In this document: piece by piece, positions 47,857 through 59,662 of the stretch | How the letters are laid out: each line of letters starts with the position of its first letter | Numbering within the stretch: the stretch's first letter is position 1 | Source of the DNA: Xylogone sp. PMI_703 | Lineage: Eukaryota; Ascomycota; Leotiomycetes | Direction of reading: 5' to 3' | Length of the DNA: 64,000 nt | Assembly (NCBI GenBank): GCA_021399445.1 | Contig: JAJTUQ010000002.1 | Location: 7,006,001-7,070,000, forward strand | The notes under the pieces: generated by a model | What the model saw: the letters and a program-made list of their open reading frames with translations, nothing else | Told to the model about the DNA's origin: nothing | Database searches by the model: none | Program-made: the position numbers and the translations under genes

Positions 47857-50800
47857 ATGCCAAGCGAAGATGACGAAAAGCTGGCTGCAAAAAAGTTGAT
47901 TCAGGGCATCTGTGAAGAGCATGGTTTTATGACAGAGGAAGAAGAGCGTTATTTCTCTCCAGAAGCTCTCCGTATTGCGCAACGCAAACTTCTAGCCAAA
48001 GACAAGCTCATCGGTTCATCGGTCCTGACGCAAGTGACCCCAAGGGATTTTTGTCTCTTCCTTCCCCCTGAATGGTTCGCTGTTGTATTAACCAACTTTC
48101 TAGGCTCGCCAAAAAACTATACACAAGCAATGCTCGATTTATATTTGAGTTACTACAGAATGCGGATGATAATACCTTCAATACAGCTCGACAGCGAGAT
48201 GAGATGCCTTATTGTTGGTTCATACCAGCACGTGCCTATCACGTGCATGTAAGCTAAACCTATTCCGGAGGAGAGCCGTAGCCGTAAGCTATATAACCCC
48301 TCCGGCCATACGTAGTAGAAACAACAACCTCTCTCAATATAACGCAATTAGCATACCGTAATTACAGTATTACGTCGTGCCACGCGTTATGGGAGTGTAC
48401 CGACACTTATGTTTCCTTTAAGGTATTTGCGGATAGAATTGAAATTGACTGCAACGAAGATGGTTTTACCCCAGAAAATATCAGGGCCATTTGCAATGTC
48501 GGACAGAGTTCGAAATCTGGTGCCCAAGGCTATATTGGCGAAAAGGGTATTGGATTCAAATCCGTATTCATGTATGCCTCCAGGGTTCACATCCAATCGG
48601 GACCCTTTTCCTTCTATTTCCAGCATCGAGAGGGAGATTCTGGTACGGGCATGATCTCACCAATTTGGCAAGATCCCGAGCAAAATGATTTTCCTCGCCC
48701 TCTTACTCGGACCACTCTGTTTAGGCGGGAATTTGAGGACACCGCGAAGTTCAAACAGATACATCAGACGTTGCATGAGCAGCTGAACAAGCTGCAAAGC
48801 ACCCTTCTATTATTCCTCAGAAATATTAGATGCATTAAAATTTCCATCTTCAACGGGGAAAATCTACGAACATCGTATACGAAGTTTAAAAGTGATAGCC
48901 CAATCGACCGCAATCGGATTCAACCAGATACTATGTTTCAGATTCCATTAGATACCATTTCGGAAACTACAGTACCCAGCGAAAAAAAATGATGAACCAA
49001 GACGTCTTTACAACTGCATTATCCATGAGGTGAACAATCTTCAGGGAAATGAGAACAGAACTTACTCTAAAACTGAACTCGCGAGTAATGCTTTCGCTAA
49101 GTCGGAGATTATACTCGCTTTCCCGGTGACCAAGGACTCGCAGCCATTAATTGAGCGTCAAGATCTTTTTGCATTCTTTCCAGTTAGAAAGGTTGGATTT
49201 AAAGTAGATAACAACAACAAAGATATTCTCCAAGGGGATACCTTGGACTAATTGGCATTGGATTATTGTAGTTTATAATACAAGCGGATTTTGTCACTCA
49301 GGCAAACCGACAGGATATTGTCGTAACGTCAGCACGAAATCGTGGACTACAACAAGGAATAGCGGATACCTTCGTCAAAGCTGTTCTCCAGTTCTGTAAA
49401 AATGACACTCTGCAGTACACCTGGATGAGATACCTCCCCAGCAAGGATTACCCATGGGATCCTTTTTGGGGAGAAGTCTCAAGTGGAATCAAAAAAGCTC
49501 TCATGGAGGAAGATATTGTGCGATCACAGAAAGAAGGAGTGCTTCGACGCATTGTCAACCTCAGATACCGAGAAAAAAAAGCTTTGGATCAATATGGAGA
49601 GCCACTATTCGGAGATCTGGACCCTGGTATTTATTTATCTGATAAATATAATACCAGCGATGTTGATATTTTGAAAGAATATGGATTGCCGAGCCCCAGC
49701 ATGAAAGAAATTATTCTTACTGTAGAGAAGAATTATGATTTCTGCCATGCCAAGATATTCGCTCCAAATATTGACAATGTCTGGCACACTAAAGCTGTGA
49801 AACTCCTCTCCGAGCCATTTATAAATCAACGGTCTGATGAGATTGATGAAATTAACAAGCTTCGCATAGTTCCTCTTTGTGGCTTCAAGGTCGGGCCTGT
49901 CTATTTGAAGCAGTACTACTACCCTGATGTGTCTTCAGTTTTAATCCCACGAGACCTAGATAAGTTTCCATGGCTTATCAAACCCGAGGTTGCGAATAAC
50001 GAATCATGGAAGATATTTCTTGATTATATAGGTGTGAAGACAGCAGATATTAAGCTGGTTCGCCAGAGTATTTTCCAGAAATATCAAAATGAAAAGCTTC
50101 CCGTGAATCTGGAAAATTCGTTTGATCACTTGAAATTCCTTTACCTAACGCATGAAATGAGAACTAATGATGAAAGCTTCGCGATGATCAAAATCCATAA
50201 CTAAGATGAAGGCGATCAAATCTATTCACCTTGTGATTATTATATCGTTGATGACAATCCATATAGGCCACAAGCACTTCTGAAGGAAAAGCACAATGAA
50301 GATGACTCAAAAGAGCATTCCCCAGGGCTAAATGTCAATTTTATGCATTCTAAATATTTCAAAGATGCTCTGAAAAACAAAAACGGAATGCTTTCCTGGA
50401 TAGAATGGCTTTACAGTTGTCTAGGTGTAAGGTGACATATTTGAGTGGCTACTTCTGACATGCTACTCTCAAAAGAATGTACTTATGTGGCAGTTCATCG
50501 ACCAGAAAAATTTTTGGGGATGTTGCGAGATATCTTTGATAATGGCAACAGACAGCCTTTTTCTGAAGAGAAATTCATGAAAGAGCTCAAAGTGACTCCC
50601 GTTCTTTGCCAGTCTGGCGAGAAACTTCCACTTTCAACAGTTTATCTGCCATTTCCAAAACTCAAAAATCGTTACAAAGATTTTGCGAAACATGAGAATT
50701 TTCCTTTTCTATTTCTTCCACCGTTTCCTAGGGATAATGAGGACAATTTCCTTGGTTGGTCTTTCCTCGGCCTAAAGGATGAGGATACAGTCGACTTCCG

Positions 50801-53596
50801 GCTCAACATTTTGAAGTATATCAAAAAGGAATATTCGGATCCGAGTTATCTGGAGGACCCAACCCAGATTATAAGACTATACCAGCTAATTGAAAACGCT
50901 TGTGTCGAGGGCTCTGATTCTGCAAAGAATCAGAAGACAATTCGGTAAGAATAAATCTTATTTTACTGAATATTACTATAATCTGACTTATACTTTTAAG
51001 GCAAACTTTTATCAAAGACTCATTAATCCTCATACCCAAAACAGTGAATAACAAGGGATGTTGGGTATCTCCGGAGAAGTGTCTCTTAGACGCCCCAAAC
51101 CTTTTCAATGTGGTGTGTGCTTTACAGTGCTGTTACGAAGAAGCTTTTAGTAAGTCTGTGTTTAAGATAAGTCTTATCACGGAATTCTTTTCCACTATCC
51201 TTAAGGTATAACGTATTCAGTATCTTGATATTATCCATGAATTCCAGGATCTGCAAAACTGTGACTGCAATGACTGGAAGAGAATTCATAAATTATACAC
51301 TCTTCTAATCAGTTTGATTCCTTCTGACAATCAGGCATTTTTATGGTACGTAAATATGCTGCATAGCAAGTTTGTTTATACTAATAATTACCTAGAGATC
51401 AGTTTGAGACGTTCAGTCTCATTTCTATCCCCAATGATGGAAAATCATGTTGGTGCAAGCCGTCAGAATGCCTCTGGGGAACGACTGAAATATACGGAAT
51501 GGTCCCTATCAACATATACAATGATGATCTGGAAAAGTTATTTGTCAAAATTCTTGGGATCAAGACTTTAACAATGCAGATGGTTTTGGATGAATTACTA
51601 CAGATGCCCTCTTGATCTCCACCCGTATCTACGAAGTAAGTAAAGCAAAAATTATGGGCGATCAATTCGTTTCTTGCGTCAGGTGAAACGGCACCGCCGC
51701 CGTCACATATTTTACAAGCATCAATCTTCCCTGTAATATGGCCTGATGGGACAGAATGTCTTCTCTTGGCTCAAAATCTGGATAATTTCACCATTATTAA
51801 TCGTAAGACGCTTAGAGATCTGTTCCTAGGTAAAGTGATGGTTTTAGCCTTTACTCTTCAAGAAGTTCGATGCTTAGTATTTCTAATCAAGTGGCTCTCT
51901 CTCGAATCAAGATATTTGACAAGGTGTATGAAAGAAATATCGAAGGTGAATGCAGATCGCTAGACCCCTATCTCAACTCCACACCGAGATATTAGTATTA
52001 AAGCATACAGTCTTCTGCGGTACGTAACCTCCCCTAAAAATCTTCATACCTGAATTATTAATACTTAATATTTGGCTTAGCGTTACCGCCAGTTTTAATA
52101 GTCCTAGATTCAAGGCTGACCCAGAAGGTCTCTACAAAACACTCAAATCAGTCAGGGTTATGGAGACAAAAGGCATCTCATCTGTACTACTCTTGTCTCA
52201 AGATGGACAGCAACATGAAGTCGAAGTTGGGAGGAGCATGTTGCATATCCACGAACAAGATGGTCATCTGACTATCTATATTCCCCGTGACAAAGCTGAC
52301 CAAGAGTTCTGTTTCGAGAGCAAATTGCCAGAAGCATTAACAGACTGGCTCATGGGAGACACGGTTGCTCAAATGTCCATTCGATCTGAGAGAGCTGCAT
52401 TGAACACTGTCACTAAGCTATTGAACTGTCGACTATCAATCATCGCACGGATTCTTGAGCATGATGGTATAGTGAACGTAGACATCCCGGAATCTGTTAC
52501 TTCAGTTGCGACTGCACACGGATCTGAATCCGAGGTTGAAATTGTTGAAGAGCAAACTGACGGTTTATCACTATCGACAGCTAGAACTAGTGTTGCTTCT
52601 TCAGTTGTGGCTACAGAAAGGACAGGATCTGAGGTGGAAACTCTCGAAGATCAAGCTGATAGTTCTTCCATTTCGACGACTAGAACAGCGAGCATAAGGT
52701 TAGACAGACATCATGTAGTCAGAACATTCTTTAGAGCCTCTCCCCAAGATCAGTCGTCACCGGCCATTGAGGAAGATATTCTAGCGGACAATTCGTATAT
52801 AAAGTTGTTGGACAACGTGATTAGAATTGCCAGTAGGAGCACGTTTCCTGGGACAGGGTCATATAATATGGTACCTCTTCTTGAAGCACTTCCGGATGAA
52901 GAAGTTATGGTTGAAAGTTTTGATGGTCTTGACATCTTGGAAGCATTCAGCTCATCCAGTCGGTTTGAGAGATGCAAGAAAATCGGAGCCGCAGGAGAGT
53001 TATTTGTAAGTATTAAGGCCCGTGTCTAAATTCTGCTAGTCTGACCAAGTTTAGGTCTTTGAATTACTTTCTCACCTAGAACTCGGCTTTGACTGGTCTA
53101 ACTGGGAGAGTACAATCCGCAAATATGTAAAAGTTCACTCTAATTACTCTGGTATGGACGCTTGGCCTCATAGAGAAACAGCAGACATTGTTTATGAGGA
53201 TGAAAATGGTAATTTCACTTCATTTCTAATCGATAAGGGCCACTTGAAAGAAGCAATATGGCAAGGTAGAACTCCAAAATTCTATTTGGAAGTAAAAACC
53301 ACAACAGGACCATGTAGCTCACCGTTCTTCATGAGCAAGGGTCAATACCAGAAGGTCAGTCACTTGCTCTCTTGTAATTTATGCTGGACTAATTATTCTA
53401 GATGCAAGAGTGGAGCAATGGAGAAGATGGGAATCGAAATACAGATATAGTGTATATGGTCATGCGGGTATTTAATCTGGGCAAAGATTCGATGGGGGTC
53501 AGAATTTACGTTGATCTAAATATTTTACGACAAAATGGAGGCCTTGAATTCACTGCAGAGAAATGGTCCATTGTTCCCGGACATGAAAATCTATAA
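47857..53596 (+). pseudogene. GHKL-ATPase/DUF3883 (NO VEIN-like) large protein, decayed
   Basis: Remains of a protein of well over 1,500 aa. The N-terminal Hsp90/histidine-kinase-type ATPase has FIFELLQNADDN, then NEDGFTPENIRAIC and GYIGEKGIGFKSVF. A long middle region with HRPEKFLGML follows. The C-terminal DUF3883/NOV domain has a PD-(D/E)XK-like core (ETADIVYEDENG, then FYLEVKTT). Exons are readable from 47857 to 53596: 47857-48033, 48104-48248, 48423-49203, 49272-50944, 51001-51345, 51396-51635, 51683-52019, 52081-53005, 53055-53354 and 53402-53596. Lesions are a frame slip at 48031-48034, an A8 run (48982-48989) that shifts frame, in-frame stops at 50202, 50433, 50442, 51209 and 51961, a stop across the 51345/51396 junction, and a shift near 51602. 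Related ATPases occur in plant NO VEIN and in bacterial defence loci; the fungal function is unknown. Confidence 0.82.
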
Positions 53597-53765
53597 AATT
53601 ACAAATGCTCTTGGGGATGAATGGTCAAGTCTTCGAATAGGTCGAAGTTAGATTCCCTGGGAAAGAATAGCTAGTATACTACCTTGGATCTTATATTACG
53701 GAGCCGCATTTCGTCTTCGAAGACAAGAATGTTGTTAACTGGTAGTTGTGCAAATATAAAAACAG

Positions 53766-54308
53766 TTGTATATAAAGCTTCTTTTAGATCGACGAAGAGA
53801 TGAAATTCTAATAATAGGACATATTGTTTCAAATATAAAAGGAGAAAAGGTTGATAGAGAGGATACGAGGAAGCTGCTATTGAATTACCAGGAAGAAGAT
53901 GTGGTCGAAACTACGAGACAGCTTGAAGTACCGGGGTGGACATTTCCTGTTTCGCAGCACGAACTTACAAGGGGTGAAATAGTAGCATTTCTGCTTGAGT
54001 TGTGCAAAACCAAGACTAAGGTTCCTGAAGAACTTCTCGTAGAGCTAACTGAATCATTTGATGTTAACTGTATGTCATTTCTCTTCAAACATCATAAAGA
54101 CAAAATCTGTATCACAAATAAAGTGCTTGCGGCTACGACGAGGAATCAGGAAAATGGTGAAGAATTATTTTCAGTCTTCCATCGACAAGACAGTGGCATC
54201 AAAATCATAGAGAAAGATATGGACAGATTTACGGTTAAATTACTAGTGTATGTAAAGAGAGACGACATATATATTCCAGTCTCTTACGAGGCACAGCCAT
54301 GGTTATAG
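53766..54308 (+). pseudogene. Remnant resembling C-terminal repeats of fungal NLR-like proteins
   Basis: A 180-codon open frame without an ATG. It carries KLLLDRRRDE, then SFDVNCMSFLFKHHKDKICITNKVLAATTRNQENGEE, in pieces that recall the short helical LLLDRRGDE / ITEEVV-type repeats at the end of fungal NACHT or NB-ARC proteins. No NTPase domain or start is found upstream, so it is probably a fragment. It lies just after the GHKL/DUF3883 pseudogene. Confidence 0.4.
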
Positions 54309-54576
54309 CAGGGGTAGCTTAGAGTTACAAACTAAGGACTAACACAGATTCCTATTCCTTATGAGAATATTGATTACCGGGATGAACTTGAAAAAGAGCG
54401 AACAATGTCAAATTACTGTCACCGTGACGACGCCCAAACCACCTGACACCTAACGTGCGACTCAATCAAGATTTGCTTATAATTTGACATAGCACAGCAA
54501 AAATAAAGGCCAAGAGAAAATAACATATTTCTAGTGATAGATAATATACAGTTTCATTATTCATTGTATGATGCTT

Positions 54577-56915
54577 TCAGAGAAGGGCAAACGGAGAGTT
54601 GAGAGGGTCCCAATCTCCATTGAATGGACCAACACCAAGGTCATCCGAAAGCACGCCAGGACTTGGCTGGTTGTCCTCTATATTAAGCGATTCAGTATTG
54701 ATTGGTACTTCATCATATCTGTCAGCAAATACTACTCAACCAAAAAGTGATATTGCCGGCGGTCAGACCCACCTGTGGTTGAAGAGTGCAAGCCAATCTT
54801 CCGCTGACCACCAACATGGTCTCGCCAGTAGAATAGGCTATCATAAGCAATGCTTGCCCCAAATCGCGTGGTGCAAGCCAATGACGGAGGCTCATGCCGT
54901 ATCTGGGGTGGACTCAAGACGTTGATACCCTGCCATAGCTGTGCAACAATCTCGGAATACCTCGCAGCCACATCATTGTTTTCGATGGAGCACTTCCGAA
55001 GTGCTGTGATACCTTCGTTGGAAATTGCTTTGCCATGGTCGAAGTCGACCTCTTCTCGATAACTTGAGCCTAGGACCTTCCAAATAACACAGCACGCGGT
55101 AAACAACATCCAGAATAGGTAGGCAGGGATGTATCGGAAGAAGGAGTAGTCAGAGTCAGCATCTGACATGGCTGAAATCAACACTTCCGCAACGGAGTAT
55201 GTTTTGAGAATTCTTTGTTTCCGGTGTTCTGATGTAGTGTCTGAGTCAAAGAAGCATTGGATATGCAGGTAGAGCTCGGTAGAAAGATGATACAACTTTG
55301 TGATACCTTATTAACGATCAATCAACGAGCATATATAATGGATATAGAAATATGCATACTTACCCGTAACGTTGTCAAGAGTCTGCGCGAGTCTCTCTAT
55401 CTCATCTTCCAGCGGCTGGATGATTTGATCAACGCTTTTGGGGTCGGGGCCGAAGATTCCAGTAGTGCTACCAAAAAGGGCCCTGTCTACCTTGGAGCAG
55501 AACCTCTGCATACTAAGCAGATTGTGAAGAGGCTTCAGCAGATGGTGTATATATCGATGCTCATTAGGGATAGTAAAAGTAAGGTCTAAGGATATCGGTA
55601 AACTCCCATGAATGCAGGAAGAACTGTGTCCATAGTGAGCAGACAAACATCTCTAAGTATTCAGGGTGGTTGAACTGACTTCTGAATGACGATATTGCAG
55701 GCAGCCCAAGTCTTGATACGCTCTGGCTGAAGGGAAGGTGAAGGTATGCATTTAATTCGATTGAAATCACCTGGATTCTCAGGTCGATGCAGCCCCTGTT
55801 GAACCGCTAAGCGCAGTGATATATCGCTCCAGATTGCGGTGTTTTGGTTGAATACCGACGACATGGGAAATGGCCACGTACACAGGAGCAATAATGCCTG
55901 AATAGTGGACAGGTCTCTAGGGCGAGAGGATATGGTCTCCCATGCCAACTGGGTGACCGGTCCAGAGAGGGCCCTTGAAAGGATGATATCTTGCTCATAT
56001 CGGCGTGAGGATACAGTAATAACTGCCCAAAACAACAGCGGAGATACTGCAAAAACATCGGCTGGGGGTTTCTGTATAAGAAAAGGCAGGAATGCATGGT
56101 AGCAGGTGAAGTATCTAGGGAAGGAGTTAGCCCCAAGCATACTTGTGCTACAAACATATGCTAACATATTAAACAAAGAATCTGCTTGATTCGAACTCAA
56201 ATCCACTGAGTCTAGGCGGAAACTGGAGCCTGTGGAGCCGGTCCGTCGCACTGGTGGATGTGTTGGATCAAGATGTTGCTGGGGAAAGATGTAAGTAGAG
56301 CACTGCGCAGATTGTGACGATTGTAGGTTATTGCTAAATAGCTGGTCTGGTCCGATAATAGTATTTGAATCCACAGATGTCAGCCCATAAGTTGGATCTA
56401 TAGTTCCATTCGGATTAATTGATTGTGTGGGATCCAGGTACTCCGGAGATAAATTATAAGTCGTCGGCTCCTGGGTATGTAATGATTGGATGCCCTCTGT
56501 TTCGGTTGTTTGTGATACTATGGATGACTCTTCGAGAGAAACAGCGTTGCCCAAGTCTCCAAAAATTGAGAGAGCAGCGGCTTGGGATGCGTCGTTGGTC
56601 TGGCCAATTGCATGGATAAATTCCTGGACTCGCTTCTCTAATTCATCAATCTTTCTGCCCATATGATACTTCAGCTATAAGGGATTTAGTAAGAAAAGGA
56701 AATAGGATTTGTATACCTGTTCTTATTGCTTCGGTGAAACCGGGGATCTTCCTTACAGTCAAGGCCAAATTTGGTGCATCGCCGGCACGGCCCATCTGAT
56801 TTCTCACACCGCGACTTGTAGTTTAATTAGAAGTGTGCCAATGTCAGTTTTTACATGTCAAGCACACCTTATTCTGCCTGCAAGCGGTGCAGGCAATGCG
56901 TTTTGACGAGATCAT
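54577..56915 (-). CDS. Zn2Cys6 fungal transcription factor with apparent 3' frameshift
   Basis: Gal4-class regulator. Exons: 56915-56868, 56814-56717, 56654-55680, 55623-55364, 55306-54773 and 54718-54577. The zinc cluster has Cys at residues 9, 12, 19, 26, 29 and 36 (CX2CX6CX6CX2CX6C), followed by a coiled-coil-like RKIDELEKRVQEF, as in Leu3/FacB-like proteins. A fungal-specific middle domain follows (ICTYHAFLPFLIQKPP-like region onward). Near 54803 one base seems missing: the frame changes from YWRDHVGG to AEDWLALFN, and only the second frame reaches the last exon, which ends WDPLNSPFALL. Restoring frame would give about 685 aa; otherwise the protein ends early at 54732. It heads a likely catabolic cluster with the next three genes. 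Confidence 0.78.
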
Positions 56916-57383
56916 GAGATAGGCCTGTCGTTCTCCTGACCATTTGTTGCTATTGTCGGAAGCTTCTTGATGAGCGATCAGACCCCGCGTTTCGTTTCGT
57001 TTCGTTTCGTTATATCAGCTTGAATGCCGCTCTAGGCCGAAGCGGGAAAGGACTACTTATGTCATTGCCTTGACCAACCACTGTCTGAGGTACTACTGAT
57101 GGGGACGTGTAAGCTTAGTGAGTGATGGACAGGTACTTACGGAGATACTACTATGAAATTTGGGAATTTATGGTATTTATTGCTCCATGACATTAAGCAA
57201 ACTTAGGAGTATCTATGAATACTGGTTAATTTCTGCTTTGTTAAGTTGTTAAATTTGCTAAGTTCATGGCCAATCTTTCTCAGTTCATAAAGGTATATGT
57301 GGAGAATATAGAAATCTATGGGCAGCATCTATTTCATCTACAGCTTGAGATCGTGGAAAGATTGGTAAACTCTGCTATGGAAT
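56916..57383. other. Intergenic region with CGTTT microsatellite
   Basis: Promoter of the Zn2Cys6 gene and 3' flank of the lyase gene. It contains a (CGTTT) array of 4.8 copies at 56988-57011. No gene seen. Confidence 0.5.
56988..57011. repeat. CGTTT pentanucleotide microsatellite
   Basis: 24 bp, 4.8 perfect copies of CGTTT, about 75 bp upstream of the Zn2Cys6 start. Confidence 0.9.
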
Positions 57384-58425
57384 CTAATATTTGTAACGTT
57401 CCTCTAGATCCCAATACTTTTGAAAACCGACAGCATCGCAGACCTCAGCTGCAGATAAGATTTGAGGCGGAGCTCCAGACGTAAAACTACCTTTGAGAGC
57501 ATCTAGGCTTTGTTTAATGGCATTTATCTTTGCCGCTGCAACAGTAAAAGGATAGACTGCGAGAGAATACCCTAGACTAGCTAGATCCCGCGCTGAAATA
57601 TTCTCCGTCAGCCCTCCTTCAATGATATTTGCCATTAACGGCACTTTAAGCGTTGTGACCGCACGTTCCATACTTGCACGATCGGGTAATGCTTCGATGA
57701 ATACGATGTCTGCCCCGATCTCTGCAAAGCGGGAGGCTCGGAATATGGCTTCGTCCCATCCTAGAATGAGAGAGTCTGTCCGCGCCAGTATCACGATATC
57801 GACGCCCTCCTTGCGAGCATCAACTGCAGCCCGGACTCGTGCGAATGCTTCTTCCCGTGAGACAACTGCCTTCCCCTTCGTATGGCCACAACGCTTCGGC
57901 CATGTCTGGTCTTCGATCATAACACCTGCAGCACCCGCCTTTGCAAATCCCTGGACTGTGCGACGCACGCTGACCGGAGAACCGTAACCAGTATCACCAT
58001 CTACCAAGATTGGAATATTAACCTGTCGGTATACTTCTTGGATGCGCGTTGCCATTTCTTGAAAGGCGATATAACCCTAGCATATCAGTTTAGTCTCAAT
58101 ATCTTCGACACCAACAACAGCAGAGTTTACACACTGTATCGGGGAGTCCAAAGGTTGATGAAACCATGAATCCCCCTAGAAAAATGAAGGGAAATCCTGC
58201 TTCCTCAACAAATTGGGCGGTCAATGCATCATCAGAACATGGAGTGGCGAGGATTTTGTCTGGGTTGCCGGCACTATCCAAAATCATAGAGCGTAATCGT
58301 GACGCTTGAATGGAAGGAATTGATCCCCGACAGTGCTGCAATACTAGCGTCAAGTCATTAATATCAATATCACCGTTATCACCTATAGCACCTGATTCAA
58401 TGACCGGAAAAGGATAAGGCGCCAT
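57384..58425 (-). CDS. Isocitrate lyase/PEP mutase family lyase
   Basis: Two exons: 58425-58135 and 58076-57384, total 327 aa, joined in phase 0 at GLPDT-GYIAF. Metal and active-site blocks are intact: DGDTGYG (123-129), IEDQTWPKRCGH (151-162, with the KRCGH signature) and an ARTDS segment. Fungal members of this size include oxaloacetate acetylhydrolase, 2,3-dimethylmalate lyase and methylisocitrate-lyase-like enzymes; sequence alone does not choose among them. All cleave or rearrange C-C or C-P bonds of short di- or tricarboxylates with Mg2+. It lies between a Zn2Cys6 regulator and a tricarballylate-dehydrogenase-like gene on the same strand, which favours an organic-acid catabolic role. 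Confidence 0.88.
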
Positions 58426-59662
58426 CTCTGTTTCGCGCTCAGTCGGTTAAGCTCAAAGTGGTTTTATGTGATCTACTCTTTGAGAAGCTCCCACACTATA
58501 TTTATATACTGTTCCTTCATATATTACCAAGGACTGTTAAGAACTGGAAGAAGCCGCTCCGACCACATTACCAGTATCATCACCGACATCGCGCCTGTTC
58601 TGGAGTCACCTGTGGATGCTCCACGAGATTGTAATTGTATACCGATACCGGAGTATCATTTATACATGCAATAATAGCAGTCACGTTCAGTTACATCCGT
58701 AACAAATGTTGTAATATCGATCGTTGCTTGCCGGATGAGGAGCCAATTGAAACTCTGAAAGTAGCTTTGCAGCCAATCAGGATCGAGTTTTAAAAAATAA
58801 GAGCCGCCATGATTCCACATATAGATACTTCCGATATAATAGCGAGCCGCTAACAATTGTAAACATTTGAGTTTTGACTTCTCTCTACTCAAGAGAGGTA
58901 TATCCGGCGCCGGAAACCCTTTGCTCTGGGTCGAGGGCAGTGCGAATGGAAGCTGTCATCTTTCAACCTTGGAGTTCTTATTTGGGCCGGTACGGCGCGG
59001 CCGGCCCGGAGCGGCGTGATTGTGTAAGCACATCCGACTCGAGGTTCATTGGCATGCGGCTACTCTTTACAGCACCTGTAGACCCGTAAAGTATCTGGTC
59101 GGTCTTCGCGTCTCATATTGAAGATAATAATTCTACACCAGAAGACACTATTATGTATGAAACAAAATTTGCTGGGAAAACTCGGTCACTTTGAATGCTA
59201 GAGGTGGTTAGCCAATTCCATCATACTTATCAAATGAGTGTTTTTAAGAGTCTGGAATGCATTTTAGGCTTGTGAGATTTTCTTTCATAAAGATTAAATA
59301 TAATGGCGTCTACATTAAATCAATATTTAAGGACTGTAAAACTTGAACGATTCGCCTCCCAGCTTCATTGTGCCATTGTTAACGCTACCCAATACACGAC
59401 AAAGCTAGACTGCGTATCATTCTCTTCAACGTAGCTACTTAGCCAAGAGAATTAACATAGTTTAACGGCTATATAATTTTAATCATATATATGTACTTGT
59501 TTAGGAACATTGCAATACATGTGATTTAGACATCGTGCTTTTAGCGCATTCAAGCTGAATCTCTTGAAGTAGATAAGCAGGAAAAACACGAGCAAAAGTC
59601 CTCAGCTATACTCCTTAAACTGATTTCGTGCATTTAGAATTGTAGGTTTCGTCAGAAGACGG
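58426..59662. promoter_or_regulatory. Upstream region of the lyase gene with CCGG-rich sites
   Basis: In otherwise AT-rich DNA there is CCGGCGCCGG at 58904-58913, an exact CCGGNNCCGG (Leu3-type) palindrome. Others are CCGATACCGG at 58642-58651, CCGGTACGG at 58987-58995 and GGCCGGCC at 58999-59006. These are candidate binding sites for the cluster's Zn2Cys6 protein. No gene seen. Confidence 0.45.

Noticed and set aside
50424..50475. Possible 49-51 nt intron that would remove the two TGA stops in the GHKL/DUF3883 gene
   Set aside because: It would delete residues (LGVR-HI-VATSD) that look like part of a conserved block ahead of HRPEKFLG, so the stops are more likely mutations.
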